DNA from: Candidatus Poribacteria bacterium
Lineage (GTDB): Bacteria > Poribacteria > WGA-4E > WGA-3G
Assembly (NCBI GenBank): GCA_022824265.1
Contig: JAJEAG010000042.1
Location: 62,001-126,000 of the forward strand
Length of the DNA stretch: 64,000 bases
Direction of reading: 5' to 3'
Part shown: piece by piece, positions 8,695 to 17,820 of the stretch
How the letters are laid out: each line of letters begins with the position of its first letter
How positions within the stretch are numbered: position 1 is the first letter of the stretch
Translations under genes and position numbers: made by a program
Notes under the pieces: model-generated
What the model saw: the letters and a program-made list of their open reading frames with translations, nothing else
Databases searched by the model: none
Told to the model about the DNA's origin: nothing

Positions 8695-9828
8695 TTAATT
8701 CCCTTTTTCTTTTGCCTTGGTTATGGATGCAATGTCCCAAAATAACACTGTCCCATCCGCACTCGCAAGCATAAGTCCATCCGAACTGAACGGTGTATAA
8801 CCAATAGGTGCGATATGTGCAGTAATAGATTTCTTTAGTTTGCCTGTCTCTACATCCCATATATTAAGAATATGATCTAAACCCCAACTCGCAAGTGTTT
8901 TACCGTCTGGACTGAGTGCTACATGCATAACATCAGAAGCATGTCTTTTAAAAGTTCGCTTGAGTTTACCTTTCTCTACATCCCATACGCGAGCAGTATT
9001 ATCACGACTTGCACTCGCAAGCAACTTACCATCTGCACTAAATTCCATGTTATTGATACTTTTCTTATGTCCCTTAAGCGTCTTTTTATATACTCCTTTG
9101 GGAAAATTCCACAAACGGATCGTTGTATCATAACTTCCACTTGCCATAGTCTTTCCATCAAGACTGAAGGCTATACTTTTTACTCTATTCTTATGTCCAC
9201 CAAGTCCCATCTTTTGCTCTCTTGTCATAAGATCTGACAAGAGCGTTAGTGTTTCCTTTGCAGATGCATGGATCATTTCATCGTTATTTAGCCATAACGT
9301 AGACCTCTTATTAGTATATCCATGATACGTTTTCTTGTGTATACCATTAGTAGCATCCCACAGATTGGTTTCATATATACTTGCACTTGCAAGTGTTTTT
9401 CCATTATGACTGAACGTCACATTAAATATATTTCCGCTATGTCCAATAAAAGACTGCTTGCGCTTACCTGTCCAAAAATCCCATAAGTAGACAATTTTAT
9501 CTGCGCCACCACCCGCAAGCGTTTTCCCATCCGGACTGAACGAAATGCTTGAAATACCATATCTATCTGCTGTTAACAACATAATAGTTTGATATGTAGA
9601 CATATCATAGAGCCAAATCCCAATAGGAGTCGCAACTGCTAATACTGTCCCATCTGGAGAGAATTCTAAATCATTAACACTATCCTCTGGAGGATGTTTC
9701 TGCTGTGATCTGAGAAGGCTTCTTTCCCGTTGATATACAGTTTTAACAACGCTTAACCAAACAAATATGAAGAGAATAACAAACATTGCTCCAAGAATTA
9801 AGAAAAATGTACGTTTATTGAATTTCAC
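8695..9828 (-). CDS. WD40-repeat protein, about 8 units, membrane-anchored
   Basis: A 377-residue WD40 protein with an N-terminal transmembrane segment (residues 8-27) after a basic start, so probably anchored with the propeller outside. It keeps the shared first blade ending GIWLYD but has lost most of the LPEGA-LGKG module, replaced by a Pro/Glu linker. About eight blade ends are visible, one degenerate (LTLLSD). The start is GTG at 9826-9828, supported by GGAG at eight-base spacing. Placed between the 9888 and 7532 WD40 genes with short gaps (59 and 41 bases), which suggests one transcript. Confidence 0.88.
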   Translation of the reverse strand: MKFNKRTFFLILGAMFVILFIFVWLSVVKTVYQRERSLLRSQQKHPPEDSVNDLEFSPDGTVLAVATPIGIWLYDMSTYQTIMLLTADRYGISSISFSPDGKTLAGGGADKIVYLWDFWTGKRKQSFIGHSGNIFNVTFSHNGKTLASASIYETNLWDATNGIHKKTYHGYTNKRSTLWLNNDEMIHASAKETLTLLSDLMTREQKMGLGGHKNRVKSIAFSLDGKTMASGSYDTTIRLWNFPKGVYKKTLKGHKKSINNMEFSADGKLLASASRDNTARVWDVEKGKLKRTFKRHASDVMHVALSPDGKTLASWGLDHILNIWDVETGKLKKSITAHIAPIGYTPFSSDGLMLASADGTVLFWDIASITKAKEKGN

Positions 9829-9887
9829 CTAACTTTCTCCTTGATGTCTACATATACAAACAGGAGACGTTGTGTCTTCCACACAGA

Positions 9888-12158
9888 TTATTCTGAAATA
9901 TCTAATACATTAATCGTTGGTACTAGGTCCCATAGAAGTACCGTATCATCATCACTTAAACTTGTAAGGGTATTTCCATCACCACTAAACCCAATATTTA
10001 CTACCCACGATGTATGTCCGGTAAGTGTTTTTATAGGATTTCCTGTACGCAAATCCCATAGTCGAATGTTCTTGTCAAAATTATGGCTGTTCAAATGTTG
10101 AAACCCAGTTGCTAAAGGTAAACCGTTAGAATAAAAGAACACACGCCACGTAGTCCTCTCATATCCAGTTAGTGCATATATTTGTTCACCTGTGTCAACA
10201 TCCCACAATCGTGCGGTAGCATCTTTACTCGTGCTTGCTACGGTTTTCCCGTCAGGACTGAAGGATATAGAAGATACAGCCTCTGCATGTCCTCTGAACG
10301 TTTGTATAGCTTTCCTTGTGTCAATATCCCATAGTCTGATAGAACCGTTTTTATGACCACTTGCAAGTACAACCCCATCCGAGTAAAACGTAACAACACT
10401 AACCGCTGCAGATTGTGCAGCAAGATTATTAGCAAAACTATTCTCCATAAAAGTTTGTATCTGTTCACCTGTCTCCGAATTCCATATACGTATTGTTCCA
10501 TCTAATCCGCCACTTGCAAGTGTTTTTCCATCCTGACTGAAAGAAACATCTTCAACCGAATTTGTATGTCCTTTTAGAGTTCGTGTGTGTCTACCAGTAG
10601 CAACATCCCATAACCGAATAGTTGTATCACCTTCCGAACTCCAGCTTGCCATCATACTACTATCAGGACTGAAAACAACAGTCTTGACACGTGTCTTATG
10701 TCCTCTAAGGATTTGCTTGTGTTTGCCAGAGGCAATGTCCCAAAGACGGATATTCAAATCTTTGTGTGTTTGCCAACTTGCTAATGTTTGGCTATCAGGA
10801 CTGATTATAGCATGTAAATTATAAGCTAATTCTTTAGAGTTATAGTTCATTCCTGAAAGCAGCAGTTCCTGTTTTGTGGCTACATCCCATAAGTAGACCT
10901 TTCCGGAAATATTTCTAAAAACAAACTTTTTTCCATACGGACTAAACGGTTTGAAAACGTGATTATACATTCTATAAGAACTTACACTTAGATTAGAAAT
11001 AGTTTTCTTGTGTTCACCCGTGTCAACATTCCATAAACGTATGATTCCCCCATAAATACCTGTTGCAAGTGTTTTCCCATTCGAAGAAAAAGATAAGTTT
11101 CTAACAAAACCAGGATCTTCAAGCAAACTTTTGCTCTCACCTGTGTCAACTTCCCATATACGAATTTTCCCACCATCAATAGGTGAACCTACAACCGTCC
11201 GATTGTCAGGACTAAAAAGTACATATTCTATGTTTTTCGAATAGTCTTTCTCTTGTTTATCTGTATCCTGACTGGGAAAAGTTTGGATGAGGGTTCCGGT
11301 AGATGTATCCCATAAGCGAATCGTATTGTTGAATCTTATAGTTGCAAGTATGGTCCCATCCGGACTAAAAGACATTCTTTCTACTGTTTCTGGTTTATCA
11401 AGTTGATCAGTTATTAGTCCTTTGTCTGCAAGTGTCTTTTTACGTTCTCCTGTAGATATATCCCAATAATAGATGGTCATATCTTTGCTAACACTTATGA
11501 GTGTGTTTCCATCAGGATTGAACGAAATTCTGGTGACAGACTCTGGGTGTCCTCTCAGAGTTTGCTTGTGTGCTCCTGTGTCAACATCCCAAAGCCAAAT
11601 AGATTGATCTTTACCACCACTTGCGAGGGTTTTACCATCTGGACTGAAGGATATATAGGTGATAAAATCCTGATCCCCTTTGAGAATATGTTTGTCCCCT
11701 CCTGTAACTACATCATATAGATATATCTCTTTATGGCTTGCATGAGCAAATGTTTGTCCATCTGAACTGAAATACATGCCGTGATACATAGCAGAACCCT
11801 CTTGAAATGTCTTCATCACCTTCTGCGCTTTAACATCCCATAGTGTTATACCACTATATCTTTCTGCACTCGCGAGGATTGATCCATCAGGACTGAAAAC
11901 TAATTTCACTACTCCTTTGTTATTGCGAGCGAGTAATGCTGTCTCCTGATAGGTTTCGGTATCATATAGCCAAATACCGATTGTTGTCGCTACTGCAAAC
12001 ACCGTTTCATCTGGAGAAAACTTCATAGCATAGATACGTCCTTTACCCAACCGCGCAATGGCATCCTCAGGCAACTCCCATTGGGTGTAATCTTGAGCGA
12101 AACTGTGCGGTAGATATACCGTTGAAAATACAAAGATCATAAACAGCACTTTTTTCAT
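9888..12158 (-). CDS. WD40-repeat protein, 16 units, secreted
   Basis: A 756-residue protein, the largest WD40 gene of the cluster. A signal peptide (MKKVLFMIFVFSTVYLPHSFAQ) is followed by the LPEDAIARLGKG module (29-40), the GIWLYD first blade and about 15 further blades ending in WD, WN or YD, so two propellers plus extra units. The ATG at 12158 has AGGAG at eight bases and is preferred to an in-frame ATG 27 bases upstream. Its signal peptide resembles that of the next upstream paralogue (12377-14413), both beginning MKKVLF, which points to recent duplication. Confidence 0.9.
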   Translation of the reverse strand: MKKVLFMIFVFSTVYLPHSFAQDYTQWELPEDAIARLGKGRIYAMKFSPDETVFAVATTIGIWLYDTETYQETALLARNNKGVVKLVFSPDGSILASAERYSGITLWDVKAQKVMKTFQEGSAMYHGMYFSSDGQTFAHASHKEIYLYDVVTGGDKHILKGDQDFITYISFSPDGKTLASGGKDQSIWLWDVDTGAHKQTLRGHPESVTRISFNPDGNTLISVSKDMTIYYWDISTGERKKTLADKGLITDQLDKPETVERMSFSPDGTILATIRFNNTIRLWDTSTGTLIQTFPSQDTDKQEKDYSKNIEYVLFSPDNRTVVGSPIDGGKIRIWEVDTGESKSLLEDPGFVRNLSFSSNGKTLATGIYGGIIRLWNVDTGEHKKTISNLSVSSYRMYNHVFKPFSPYGKKFVFRNISGKVYLWDVATKQELLLSGMNYNSKELAYNLHAIISPDSQTLASWQTHKDLNIRLWDIASGKHKQILRGHKTRVKTVVFSPDSSMMASWSSEGDTTIRLWDVATGRHTRTLKGHTNSVEDVSFSQDGKTLASGGLDGTIRIWNSETGEQIQTFMENSFANNLAAQSAAVSVVTFYSDGVVLASGHKNGSIRLWDIDTRKAIQTFRGHAEAVSSISFSPDGKTVASTSKDATARLWDVDTGEQIYALTGYERTTWRVFFYSNGLPLATGFQHLNSHNFDKNIRLWDLRTGNPIKTLTGHTSWVVNIGFSGDGNTLTSLSDDDTVLLWDLVPTINVLDISE

Positions 12159-12204
12159 GTGAAGATCTCCTGTTGAAATATTCATAATGTAGCAGTACGG
12201 CTTG

Positions 12205-12228
12205 TATCAATAAATCCATTTATTGATA
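12205..12228. promoter_or_regulatory. Perfect 10-bp palindrome upstream of a WD40 gene
   Basis: TATCAATAAA (12205-12214) and TTTATTGATA (12219-12228) form a perfect inverted repeat with a four-base loop, 47 bases upstream of the ATG at 12158. It has no T-run and is AT-rich, so an operator is as likely as an RNA hairpin. Confidence 0.4.
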
Positions 12229-12275
12229 AACCTTTCTATCTATTCTAAATTACAGGATTTAACGCCAAACGGTAG

Positions 12276-12294
12276 GCGCGCTTTGTAAGCGCGC
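12276..12294. repeat. GCGCGCTT hairpin, second copy
   Basis: Same 19-base hairpin as at 7433-7451, preceded in both places by GTAG. The flanks differ, so the hairpin is the mobile or conserved unit rather than a longer duplicated spacer. Confidence 0.7.
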
Positions 12295-12376
12295 TATAAA
12301 CCCACAATTCTCTTGGAAATTACGAAATTTTAGTCATAATATTTTGAGAAATCGTGAGAATTGCGTAAGATCTATC

Positions 12377-14413
12377 CTAATCACTACTATTTGTATCACT
12401 TGTTATAGACTTTAGGTTCCACAACAGCACAGTACCGTCCCCACTTGCACTTGCAAGGGTCTGACCATCTGGACTAAACGCTATATCGTCAACGATAGAC
12501 CTGTGTCCTCTCAGAACCTTCATGAGTGTTCCAGTTTTAACGTCCCATAGACGTATGGTACTATCCCAACTGGCACTGACAAGTATTTTTCCATCTGGAC
12601 TAAATACAATACTATCAACATTATATGTATGTCCTTTGAGTGTCTTTTTAAGTTTCCACGTATCAGCATCCCACAATTGAACATCAGACTTGTTGTAACT
12701 CGCAAGTATTTTTCCATCTGGACTAAACTTCGCACTAAAAAAATTATCCTTATTACCCGTCAGTATTTGTGTAGATTGACCTGTGTTGACATTCCAAACG
12801 CGGATGACGTTGTCCTTTGATCCACCCCCACTTGCCAAGATGTTTCCATCTGGACTAAATGATATGCTTCTAACATCAGACGTGTGTCCTGTGAAGGTTT
12901 GCTTGTGTGTGCCTGTTGAAACATCCCATAACCGAACAGTTTTATCATAACTCGCACTGGCAATAGTCTGTCCATCTGGACTAAACGAAACACTTCTAAT
13001 AGATTCAGTATGTCCTGTAAGGGTATGTTTATGTTCACCCGTGCCTGCATCCAATAAACGGATCGTTTTGTCCCCACTTAAACTCACGAGTATTTTTCCG
13101 TTTGGACTATAGGATAGAAAATAAATACCCTCCGTATGTCCTTTAAGGACCTTTTTGGATAGACCCAAATCTGCGTCCCATAAACGTATTGTTTTGTCAT
13201 CACTTCCAGTAGCGTATGTTTTTCCATCTGGACTAAACGCAAAACCAGCAACACGTTTCTTATGTCCTTCAAGTGTTTTCTTATGTTTTCCTGAGTTGAC
13301 ATCCCATAAGTGTATTTCGCCAAAACTCCGACTTACGAGTGTTTTTGCGTCTGGACTAAACCATATTTGTCGAGCATTTTGAATATGTCCTGTAGATACT
13401 GTTTTATACTCGTCTGAGTTGACATCCCACAAACGAATGGTCCCGTCTGTACTCCCACTTGTGAGTGTCTGTCCATCTGAGCTGAAAGACAAATGATATA
13501 CAGATGATTTATGTCCTATGAATGTTTTCTTATGTTTTCCAGTTGCAACATTCCATAAATAGATGTTATCATCCCAACTTCCGGCAGCGACTGTTTTTCC
13601 ATCCGGACTAAATGTAATATCTTCAATTACATTTTTATTTCTTTTAAGTATTTTCTTTTGTTCCCCTGTGTTGACATCCCACAAGTGGATTCTATTGTCC
13701 AAAGCTACACTTGCAAAGGTATTTCCATCAGGACTAAATGACATCCTTCTGATTGGTTCTGTATGTTCTAATGTATGCTCCTGCTTTCCTGTAAAAACAT
13801 CAGACAGTTGAATAATATCACCGTTTACATTTGCAAGTATCAATCCATCTCTGTTGAACATCATACGAGAAATAGATCGGGAATTCTGATGGAATGTTTC
13901 TTTGTGTGTGCCTGTTTTCAAATCCCACAGATTTATTCCATGGATACTCGCGCTTGCAAGTGTTTTCCCATCCGGACTGAATACCATAGTATATATTTCA
14001 TGGGTATGACCTATAAAGGTTTGCTTTTGCTTGCCAGTATCAACACGCCATAAGCGAATCATGCCGTCTTGACTTCCGCTTGCAATTGTCTGTCCATCTG
14101 GACTGAATGCCATGCATTCAATACTTGATGTATGCGGTATTAATCGATAATTTTTCTCACTATTAGTTATATCATAAATCCAAATGCCAAATTTAGTCAC
14201 GACTGCTAAAAAATCACCGTGAGGGGAAAGTGCTATCTGTTCCATTTTGCCTTTACCAAGCCGAATTTTTGCACCATCAGGCAGATACACTTGTGGAGAA
14301 TCATGAATGACGGACTCCGAATAACTCAGATCTAAATTTGAGGTGATACGCAGTTGCCAAACAATGAATGCCAAGCAGATAAGTAAAGTAACCGTAAACA
14401 ACACTTTTTTCAT
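12377..14413 (-). CDS. WD40-repeat protein, 15 units, N-terminally anchored
   Basis: A 678-residue protein, first gene of the five-gene WD40 run. The N-terminal hydrophobic stretch (residues 4-20) is a signal anchor or signal peptide without an obvious cleavage site; LPDGAKIRLGKG follows at 44-55 and the GIWIYD blade after that. About 15 blade ends follow, many nearly identical (HTLTGHTESIRSVSFSPDGQ-type). A good AAGGA precedes the ATG. A repeat island of 450 bases lies upstream, so the promoter must sit within or next to repeat DNA. No catalytic domain is visible. Confidence 0.9.
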   Translation of the reverse strand: MKKVLFTVTLLICLAFIVWQLRITSNLDLSYSESVIHDSPQVYLPDGAKIRLGKGKMEQIALSPHGDFLAVVTKFGIWIYDITNSEKNYRLIPHTSSIECMAFSPDGQTIASGSQDGMIRLWRVDTGKQKQTFIGHTHEIYTMVFSPDGKTLASASIHGINLWDLKTGTHKETFHQNSRSISRMMFNRDGLILANVNGDIIQLSDVFTGKQEHTLEHTEPIRRMSFSPDGNTFASVALDNRIHLWDVNTGEQKKILKRNKNVIEDITFSPDGKTVAAGSWDDNIYLWNVATGKHKKTFIGHKSSVYHLSFSSDGQTLTSGSTDGTIRLWDVNSDEYKTVSTGHIQNARQIWFSPDAKTLVSRSFGEIHLWDVNSGKHKKTLEGHKKRVAGFAFSPDGKTYATGSDDKTIRLWDADLGLSKKVLKGHTEGIYFLSYSPNGKILVSLSGDKTIRLLDAGTGEHKHTLTGHTESIRSVSFSPDGQTIASASYDKTVRLWDVSTGTHKQTFTGHTSDVRSISFSPDGNILASGGGSKDNVIRVWNVNTGQSTQILTGNKDNFFSAKFSPDGKILASYNKSDVQLWDADTWKLKKTLKGHTYNVDSIVFSPDGKILVSASWDSTIRLWDVKTGTLMKVLRGHRSIVDDIAFSPDGQTLASASGDGTVLLWNLKSITSDTNSSD

Positions 14414-14888
14414 GTATAATTTCCTTCACAACGTTTTTTCATTCCGTAGGGGCGAGGTTTCCTCACCCGCATTCTCACATATAGTCCTGTAGCCCTGAGC
14501 GAGCAAAGCAACCGCCGATACGTTGTCTGAACCAGGATTTTCAGGATAAGAGATTGTATTCCTATGCTCCTTTGCAAAGGTAGTCCTTCATCCTTTACAA
14601 CGGAATAAAGACTTACCAACTCCTAATCCTGAAAATCCTATAATCCTGTAAATCCTGGTTCAGACAACAAGCAATTCAGACGGACAAGAATCACTAAATT
14701 GATGCCTATGGTACGGTTTCCTAACCACACCGCGTCTAAAATCCTGATTTATCAAACTTACGTCATGATATAAGTAGTCTGTAAGTTGGGCTTCAACTAT
14801 AGATCAACCCAACTTACGTTGAGATAATGGTTGGTTATTCGCGACTATTCTTGTAGCGTACACTTTAAGTTTGGCGAAGGACACACAT
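14414..14888. repeat. Repeat island between WD40 and Gfo genes
   Basis: No gene is seen. It holds, in order: a GGGCGAGG-type hairpin segment (about 14448-14472), a CTGAGCGAGCAAAGC segment that recurs at 34050 and 38095, the TIR element at 14523-14667, an AAATTGATGCCTATGGT end sequence (14696-14712) and a 10-bp hairpin GTAAGTTGGG / CCCAACTTAC (14781-14817). Confidence 0.7.
14523..14667. repeat. 145-bp TIR element, copy A
   Basis: Begins TTGTCTGAACCAGGATTTTC and ends with the complementary GGTTCAGACAA; the right end also carries several AATCCTG units in tandem (AATCCTGAAAATCCT, AATCCTGTAAATCCTGG). The interior contains CCTTTGCAAAGG and CATCCTTTACAACGGAAT, shared with copy B at 24291-24437. The outer flank CAAGCAATTCAGAC (to 14681) extends the inverted repeat of copy B. 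No ORF; MITE-like. Confidence 0.75.
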
Positions 14889-15860
14889 CTAACTAAGAGA
14901 AACCTTCGTCTTCTCTTTTGCAGATTCGTATGTGGCTAAGACAACTGCAACAGCATCCTTTCCACCTCTACCATCAATCATCGGAGTTTTATTGTCACGG
15001 ATACATTCGACAAAATGCGTGAGTTCACCGACAACATGGCTTGGACCAGATCGATCAGGCACAATTTCCTCCCAATCGCTATTTCCACGCTTTTTGAGAT
15101 ATGCAAGATCAGATGACATGTTAAGACGGAGCGATCCTTCGGATCCGTCAATGAAAGTATCGTTTGTTCCGCGTGCACCCATGAAACCACCCCAACGTAG
15201 GATACCGACAGTTCCTGTATCATAACGAATGAGGGAAACAGTATAGTCCTCCCAATCGTCGTGTCCAGAGAAGCTACCTACTTCCGCTGCGACGGTAAGT
15301 GGTTTGCCACCGAACCAGTTAATTAAGTCTGATTTATGGATACCGTTTTCCAACAATCCACCGACAGTACCATACCAACTCTCTGGACGACCGCGCGGCG
15401 CATTGTAAGGACCCGTGTAATCTGTTTCAATATACACCACATCTCCGATATCTCCAGCATCCACCATCTTTCTACCGAGTTCGTGGACAGGATAGAAACG
15501 GAGGACCTGACCTACCATAATATGTGTGCCAGCTTTGTCTGCTGCTTCAATCATTTCGTCCGACTCTTCAAGCGTTAAAGACAGCGGTTTTTCACAGAAA
15601 GCATGCACACCCGCTTCTGCTGCTTCAACCACGACTTTAGTATGTGCAATAGGTGGCGTTGCAACAACTACACCATCAACGAGTGGTAAAAGTTCATGGT
15701 AATCTTGGAATGCACGGATGTTATGCTTTTCAGCAACAGCTTTCGCCGCGTCAAGTCGCAAATCCGCGACACCTACAAATTCACAATTTTCTACATTGGG
15801 GAGCGAATTGCAATGTCCATTGCCCATGCCCCCTACGCCAATAACACCTATACGGATCAT
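14889..15860 (-). CDS. Gfo/Idh/MocA family oxidoreductase
   Basis: A 323-residue dehydrogenase with Rossmann motif GVGGMG at residues 8-13 and the catalytic Glu-Lys-Pro at 90-92. It has a complete C-terminal domain including a conserved EVGSFSGHDDW stretch. Probably oxidises or rearranges a sugar derivative; the substrate is not readable. The start has AAGGAA at good spacing and a promoter at 15903-15931. It stands alone between two repeat regions and differs clearly from the other two family members in the window, so it is not a recent duplicate. Confidence 0.9.
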   Translation of the reverse strand: MIRIGVIGVGGMGNGHCNSLPNVENCEFVGVADLRLDAAKAVAEKHNIRAFQDYHELLPLVDGVVVATPPIAHTKVVVEAAEAGVHAFCEKPLSLTLEESDEMIEAADKAGTHIMVGQVLRFYPVHELGRKMVDAGDIGDVVYIETDYTGPYNAPRGRPESWYGTVGGLLENGIHKSDLINWFGGKPLTVAAEVGSFSGHDDWEDYTVSLIRYDTGTVGILRWGGFMGARGTNDTFIDGSEGSLRLNMSSDLAYLKKRGNSDWEEIVPDRSGPSHVVGELTHFVECIRDNKTPMIDGRGGKDAVAVVLATYESAKEKTKVSLS

Positions 15861-15902
15861 AATTATATTCCTTTTATTCAGGTTAAGAAGTTGTTTGGTA
15901 AG

Positions 15903-15931
15903 AATTTACCTTAAAGTAGACTTGATGTCAA
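15903..15931 (-). promoter_or_regulatory. Sigma70-like promoter for Gfo gene at 14889
   Basis: Minus-strand TTGACA (15926-15931), 17-base spacer, TAAATT (15903-15908), about 43 bases before the ATG at 15860. Confidence 0.6.
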
Positions 15932-16680
15932 TTGGTTTTGAGTTTTGATACAGATCCAATCAATTGTCCCATAGTAATCTTGTAGGAGGGATTCTAACCC
16001 CGATTACTTTTTGTTTGCATCATGGATGGCGAGTTCTCCTCACCAATCTTCCTTCTCTGTAGATGTGACATCCCGGTCGCGACCCCATAAACGTCAATTT
16101 AGGGATATGGGTGTTCGTAGTCGCGCAATTTATTGCGCCTCTTACATTGTTGGGGGTTGTATCCCCAATTTATACCTTACACCTTCCGCACCGCTGAGAC
16201 TGAGATATGCTTTGTTAAAGCCTCGGAGAGGCGAAAGGTGTATAGTAAACGTTAATCCTGCTAACAGCAAACCCCGACAAATGCCATAAGCGCATTTGGC
16301 GTTGATTCCGCGGGGCGACAGGTGTATCAGATGCATTTGCTCAACCCGCTTTCCCAACAATGCTATCACTGCATCGGGGTTGTTTGGAAGTCATCCACCA
16401 ATTTGACGACTTCTGAGAAGGTGACCTATGACATTTGCCTACCTTCCCAAAGTATGCCAATGCTTCTTTGCAAAAGGTAGCCCTTTTTCCTTTACCACAG
16501 AACATATACTTACCAACTCCTTATCCTGTAAATCCTATAATCCTGAAAATCCTGGTTCAGACAACAAAATCCGTACCTTTGCAACCTCTTATCCTGAAAA
16601 TCCTATAATCCTGTCCATCCTGGTTCAGACAAAACTGACCACTGAAAACTGAAAACTACCCTAAACATACATGAAACATA
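15932..16680. repeat. Repeat-filled intergenic region
   Basis: No credible gene. It contains CCATAAACGTCAATTT (16085-16100), a terminal-repeat sequence also found at 37975; the GCGCAAT / ATTGCGC hairpin (16123-16138) preceded by GTAGTC; and two partial right ends of the TIR element (about 16490-16562 and 16585-16632), each ending CCTGGTTCAGACAA after AATCCTG repeats. Confidence 0.65.
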
Positions 16681-16970
16681 TTGTTCCAATCCATCCAATC
16701 TCCTTCCATCCCCCTCCAACACCTGTTATAATACTACCACTATGAAAAACAGAAACCGACTACAACCCACAACATCAACAATAACCGTTACCCATCACCC
16801 AAAAAATATCCACCCAAAAATCGACCATAACCCAACAAATAAAAAACGTACACAAATGAAAATTACAAAAAAATCGTACACACCTATAAACCCAGTCCCA
16901 GACTGGTATAACCCCAAAAACCAAAACGTACACAGAAACGAAAAACGCCTTTTTTGTGTACGTTTTTAGA
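16681..16970. other. Strongly G-depleted tract with CGTACAC boxes
   Basis: Between 16681 and 16950 the plus strand has only 18 G in 270 bases, against abundant A and C. CGTACAC occurs at 16847, 16875 and 16927, and inverted (GTGTACG) at 16956; the first and last lie in a 15-bp perfect inverted repeat (16842-16856 and 16953-16967). A TATAAT is at 16727-16732. A 75-codon plus-strand frame at 16742 has no ribosome site and low-complexity composition, so I do not call it a gene. Confidence 0.6.
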
Positions 16971-16982
16971 AGGAGCAATTTT

Positions 16983-17123
16983 ATGCGAATCAGACAGAAA
17001 AATCAACAATTGAATGCGTCTGGGGTATTGATATATTTGATGCGTAAGGAAATAGCCGATAAACAAACAATTCCATTGTTAGTTTGGGGACTTCCGATTC
17101 TTAACCAACCATATTACAATTGA
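16983..17123 (+). CDS. Possible small protein, 46 residues
   Basis: A 46-codon frame beginning MRIRQKNQQL, with AGAAGGAG at seven-base spacing before the ATG, directly downstream of the CGTACAC inverted repeat. The second half is hydrophobic (TIPLLVWGLPIL). It overlaps the 3' end of the antisense TVP38-family gene by 45 bases. It matches no family I recognise. The ribosome site is the only positive evidence; it could equally be chance. Confidence 0.25.
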   Translation: MRIRQKNQQLNASGVLIYLMRKEIADKQTIPLLVWGLPILNQPYYN

Positions 17124-17801
17124 AACAGAAATCACAACACCAAAACCTAACAGCATCAAATTTGTATGAGTAGATATTCTATTGCCAAGGTAGGTATATA
17201 CGACGGTCGCGGGCAGTTGACCGATTCCAGTAGCAACCCAGAAACCGATAAATCGTATCCGAGTCAATCCTGCAACATAGCTCACAGCATCAAATGGAAC
17301 ATACGGTATGAGTCGTGCAATCAGAATTGAGTAGTTCCCATATTTCTGAATGAATATGTCTGCTTTGTTAACAGCAGGTTCACCGACAATCCTAACAACA
17401 TATTTTGCACCCAGAAAACGAGTAATATAGAAGCAGAGCGCGGCACCTAACATGGCACTGCCCCACGATAGCAACATACCCCACCAGAATCCAAAGAGGG
17501 CACCGTTCGCTATCGTAATAAGGAACGCAGGTAATGGGGCAATAACACTCTGAAAGATCATGAGAATCGAAGAAATGATCGGAGCGAACAGACCATAACC
17601 TGCAATATATTCACGAATCGTTTCAATACTTTGGAACGCTGTGATAAGTTCAAGGAGAAATGCTTGGATCTGTCTAAAGAATAGAGATAGACATAAGATT
17701 GCGATCCCAACAATGAGAATGATGATTGTTCTACGGGGTAGTTTTAGAGGCATTTGTAACCAGTCAATCAGGACAAAAACTTCTTCAAGGAGGCGAGGCA
17801 T
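17079..17801 (-). CDS. TVP38/TMEM64 (VTT/DedA-type) membrane protein
   Basis: A 240-residue integral membrane protein of the TVP38/TMEM64 family. About five to six hydrophobic segments are visible (near residues 24-42, 66-88, 92-125, 160-190, 205-233). The family core is recognisable: FGFWWGMLLSWGSAMLGA followed by ARLIPYVPFDAVSYVAGL, with the conserved Arg-x-x-Pro. The family is implicated in lipid or small-solute handling in the inner membrane; specific function is unknown. It lies 20 bases downstream of the hydroxyacyl-CoA dehydrogenase gene and is probably cotranscribed with it and rsmI. No strong ribosome site marks the start; an ATG 48 bases inside is possible. Confidence 0.85.
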   Translation of the reverse strand: MPRLLEEVFVLIDWLQMPLKLPRRTIIILIVGIAILCLSLFFRQIQAFLLELITAFQSIETIREYIAGYGLFAPIISSILMIFQSVIAPLPAFLITIANGALFGFWWGMLLSWGSAMLGAALCFYITRFLGAKYVVRIVGEPAVNKADIFIQKYGNYSILIARLIPYVPFDAVSYVAGLTRIRFIGFWVATGIGQLPATVVYTYLGNRISTHTNLMLLGFGVVISVSIVIWLVKNRKSPN

Positions 17802-17820
17802 TCACGAATCAGACTTACGT

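Noticed and set aside
14414-16680. CRISPR array in the AATCCTG repeat regions
   Set aside because: Repeats are short, irregularly spaced and end in inverted sequences; there are no uniform spacers and no cas genes.
16742-16969. 75-codon open frame in the G-poor tract
   Set aside because: No ribosome site and a composition (Asn, Lys, Pro, Thr) that simply follows the A/C-rich DNA; no resemblance to any family.
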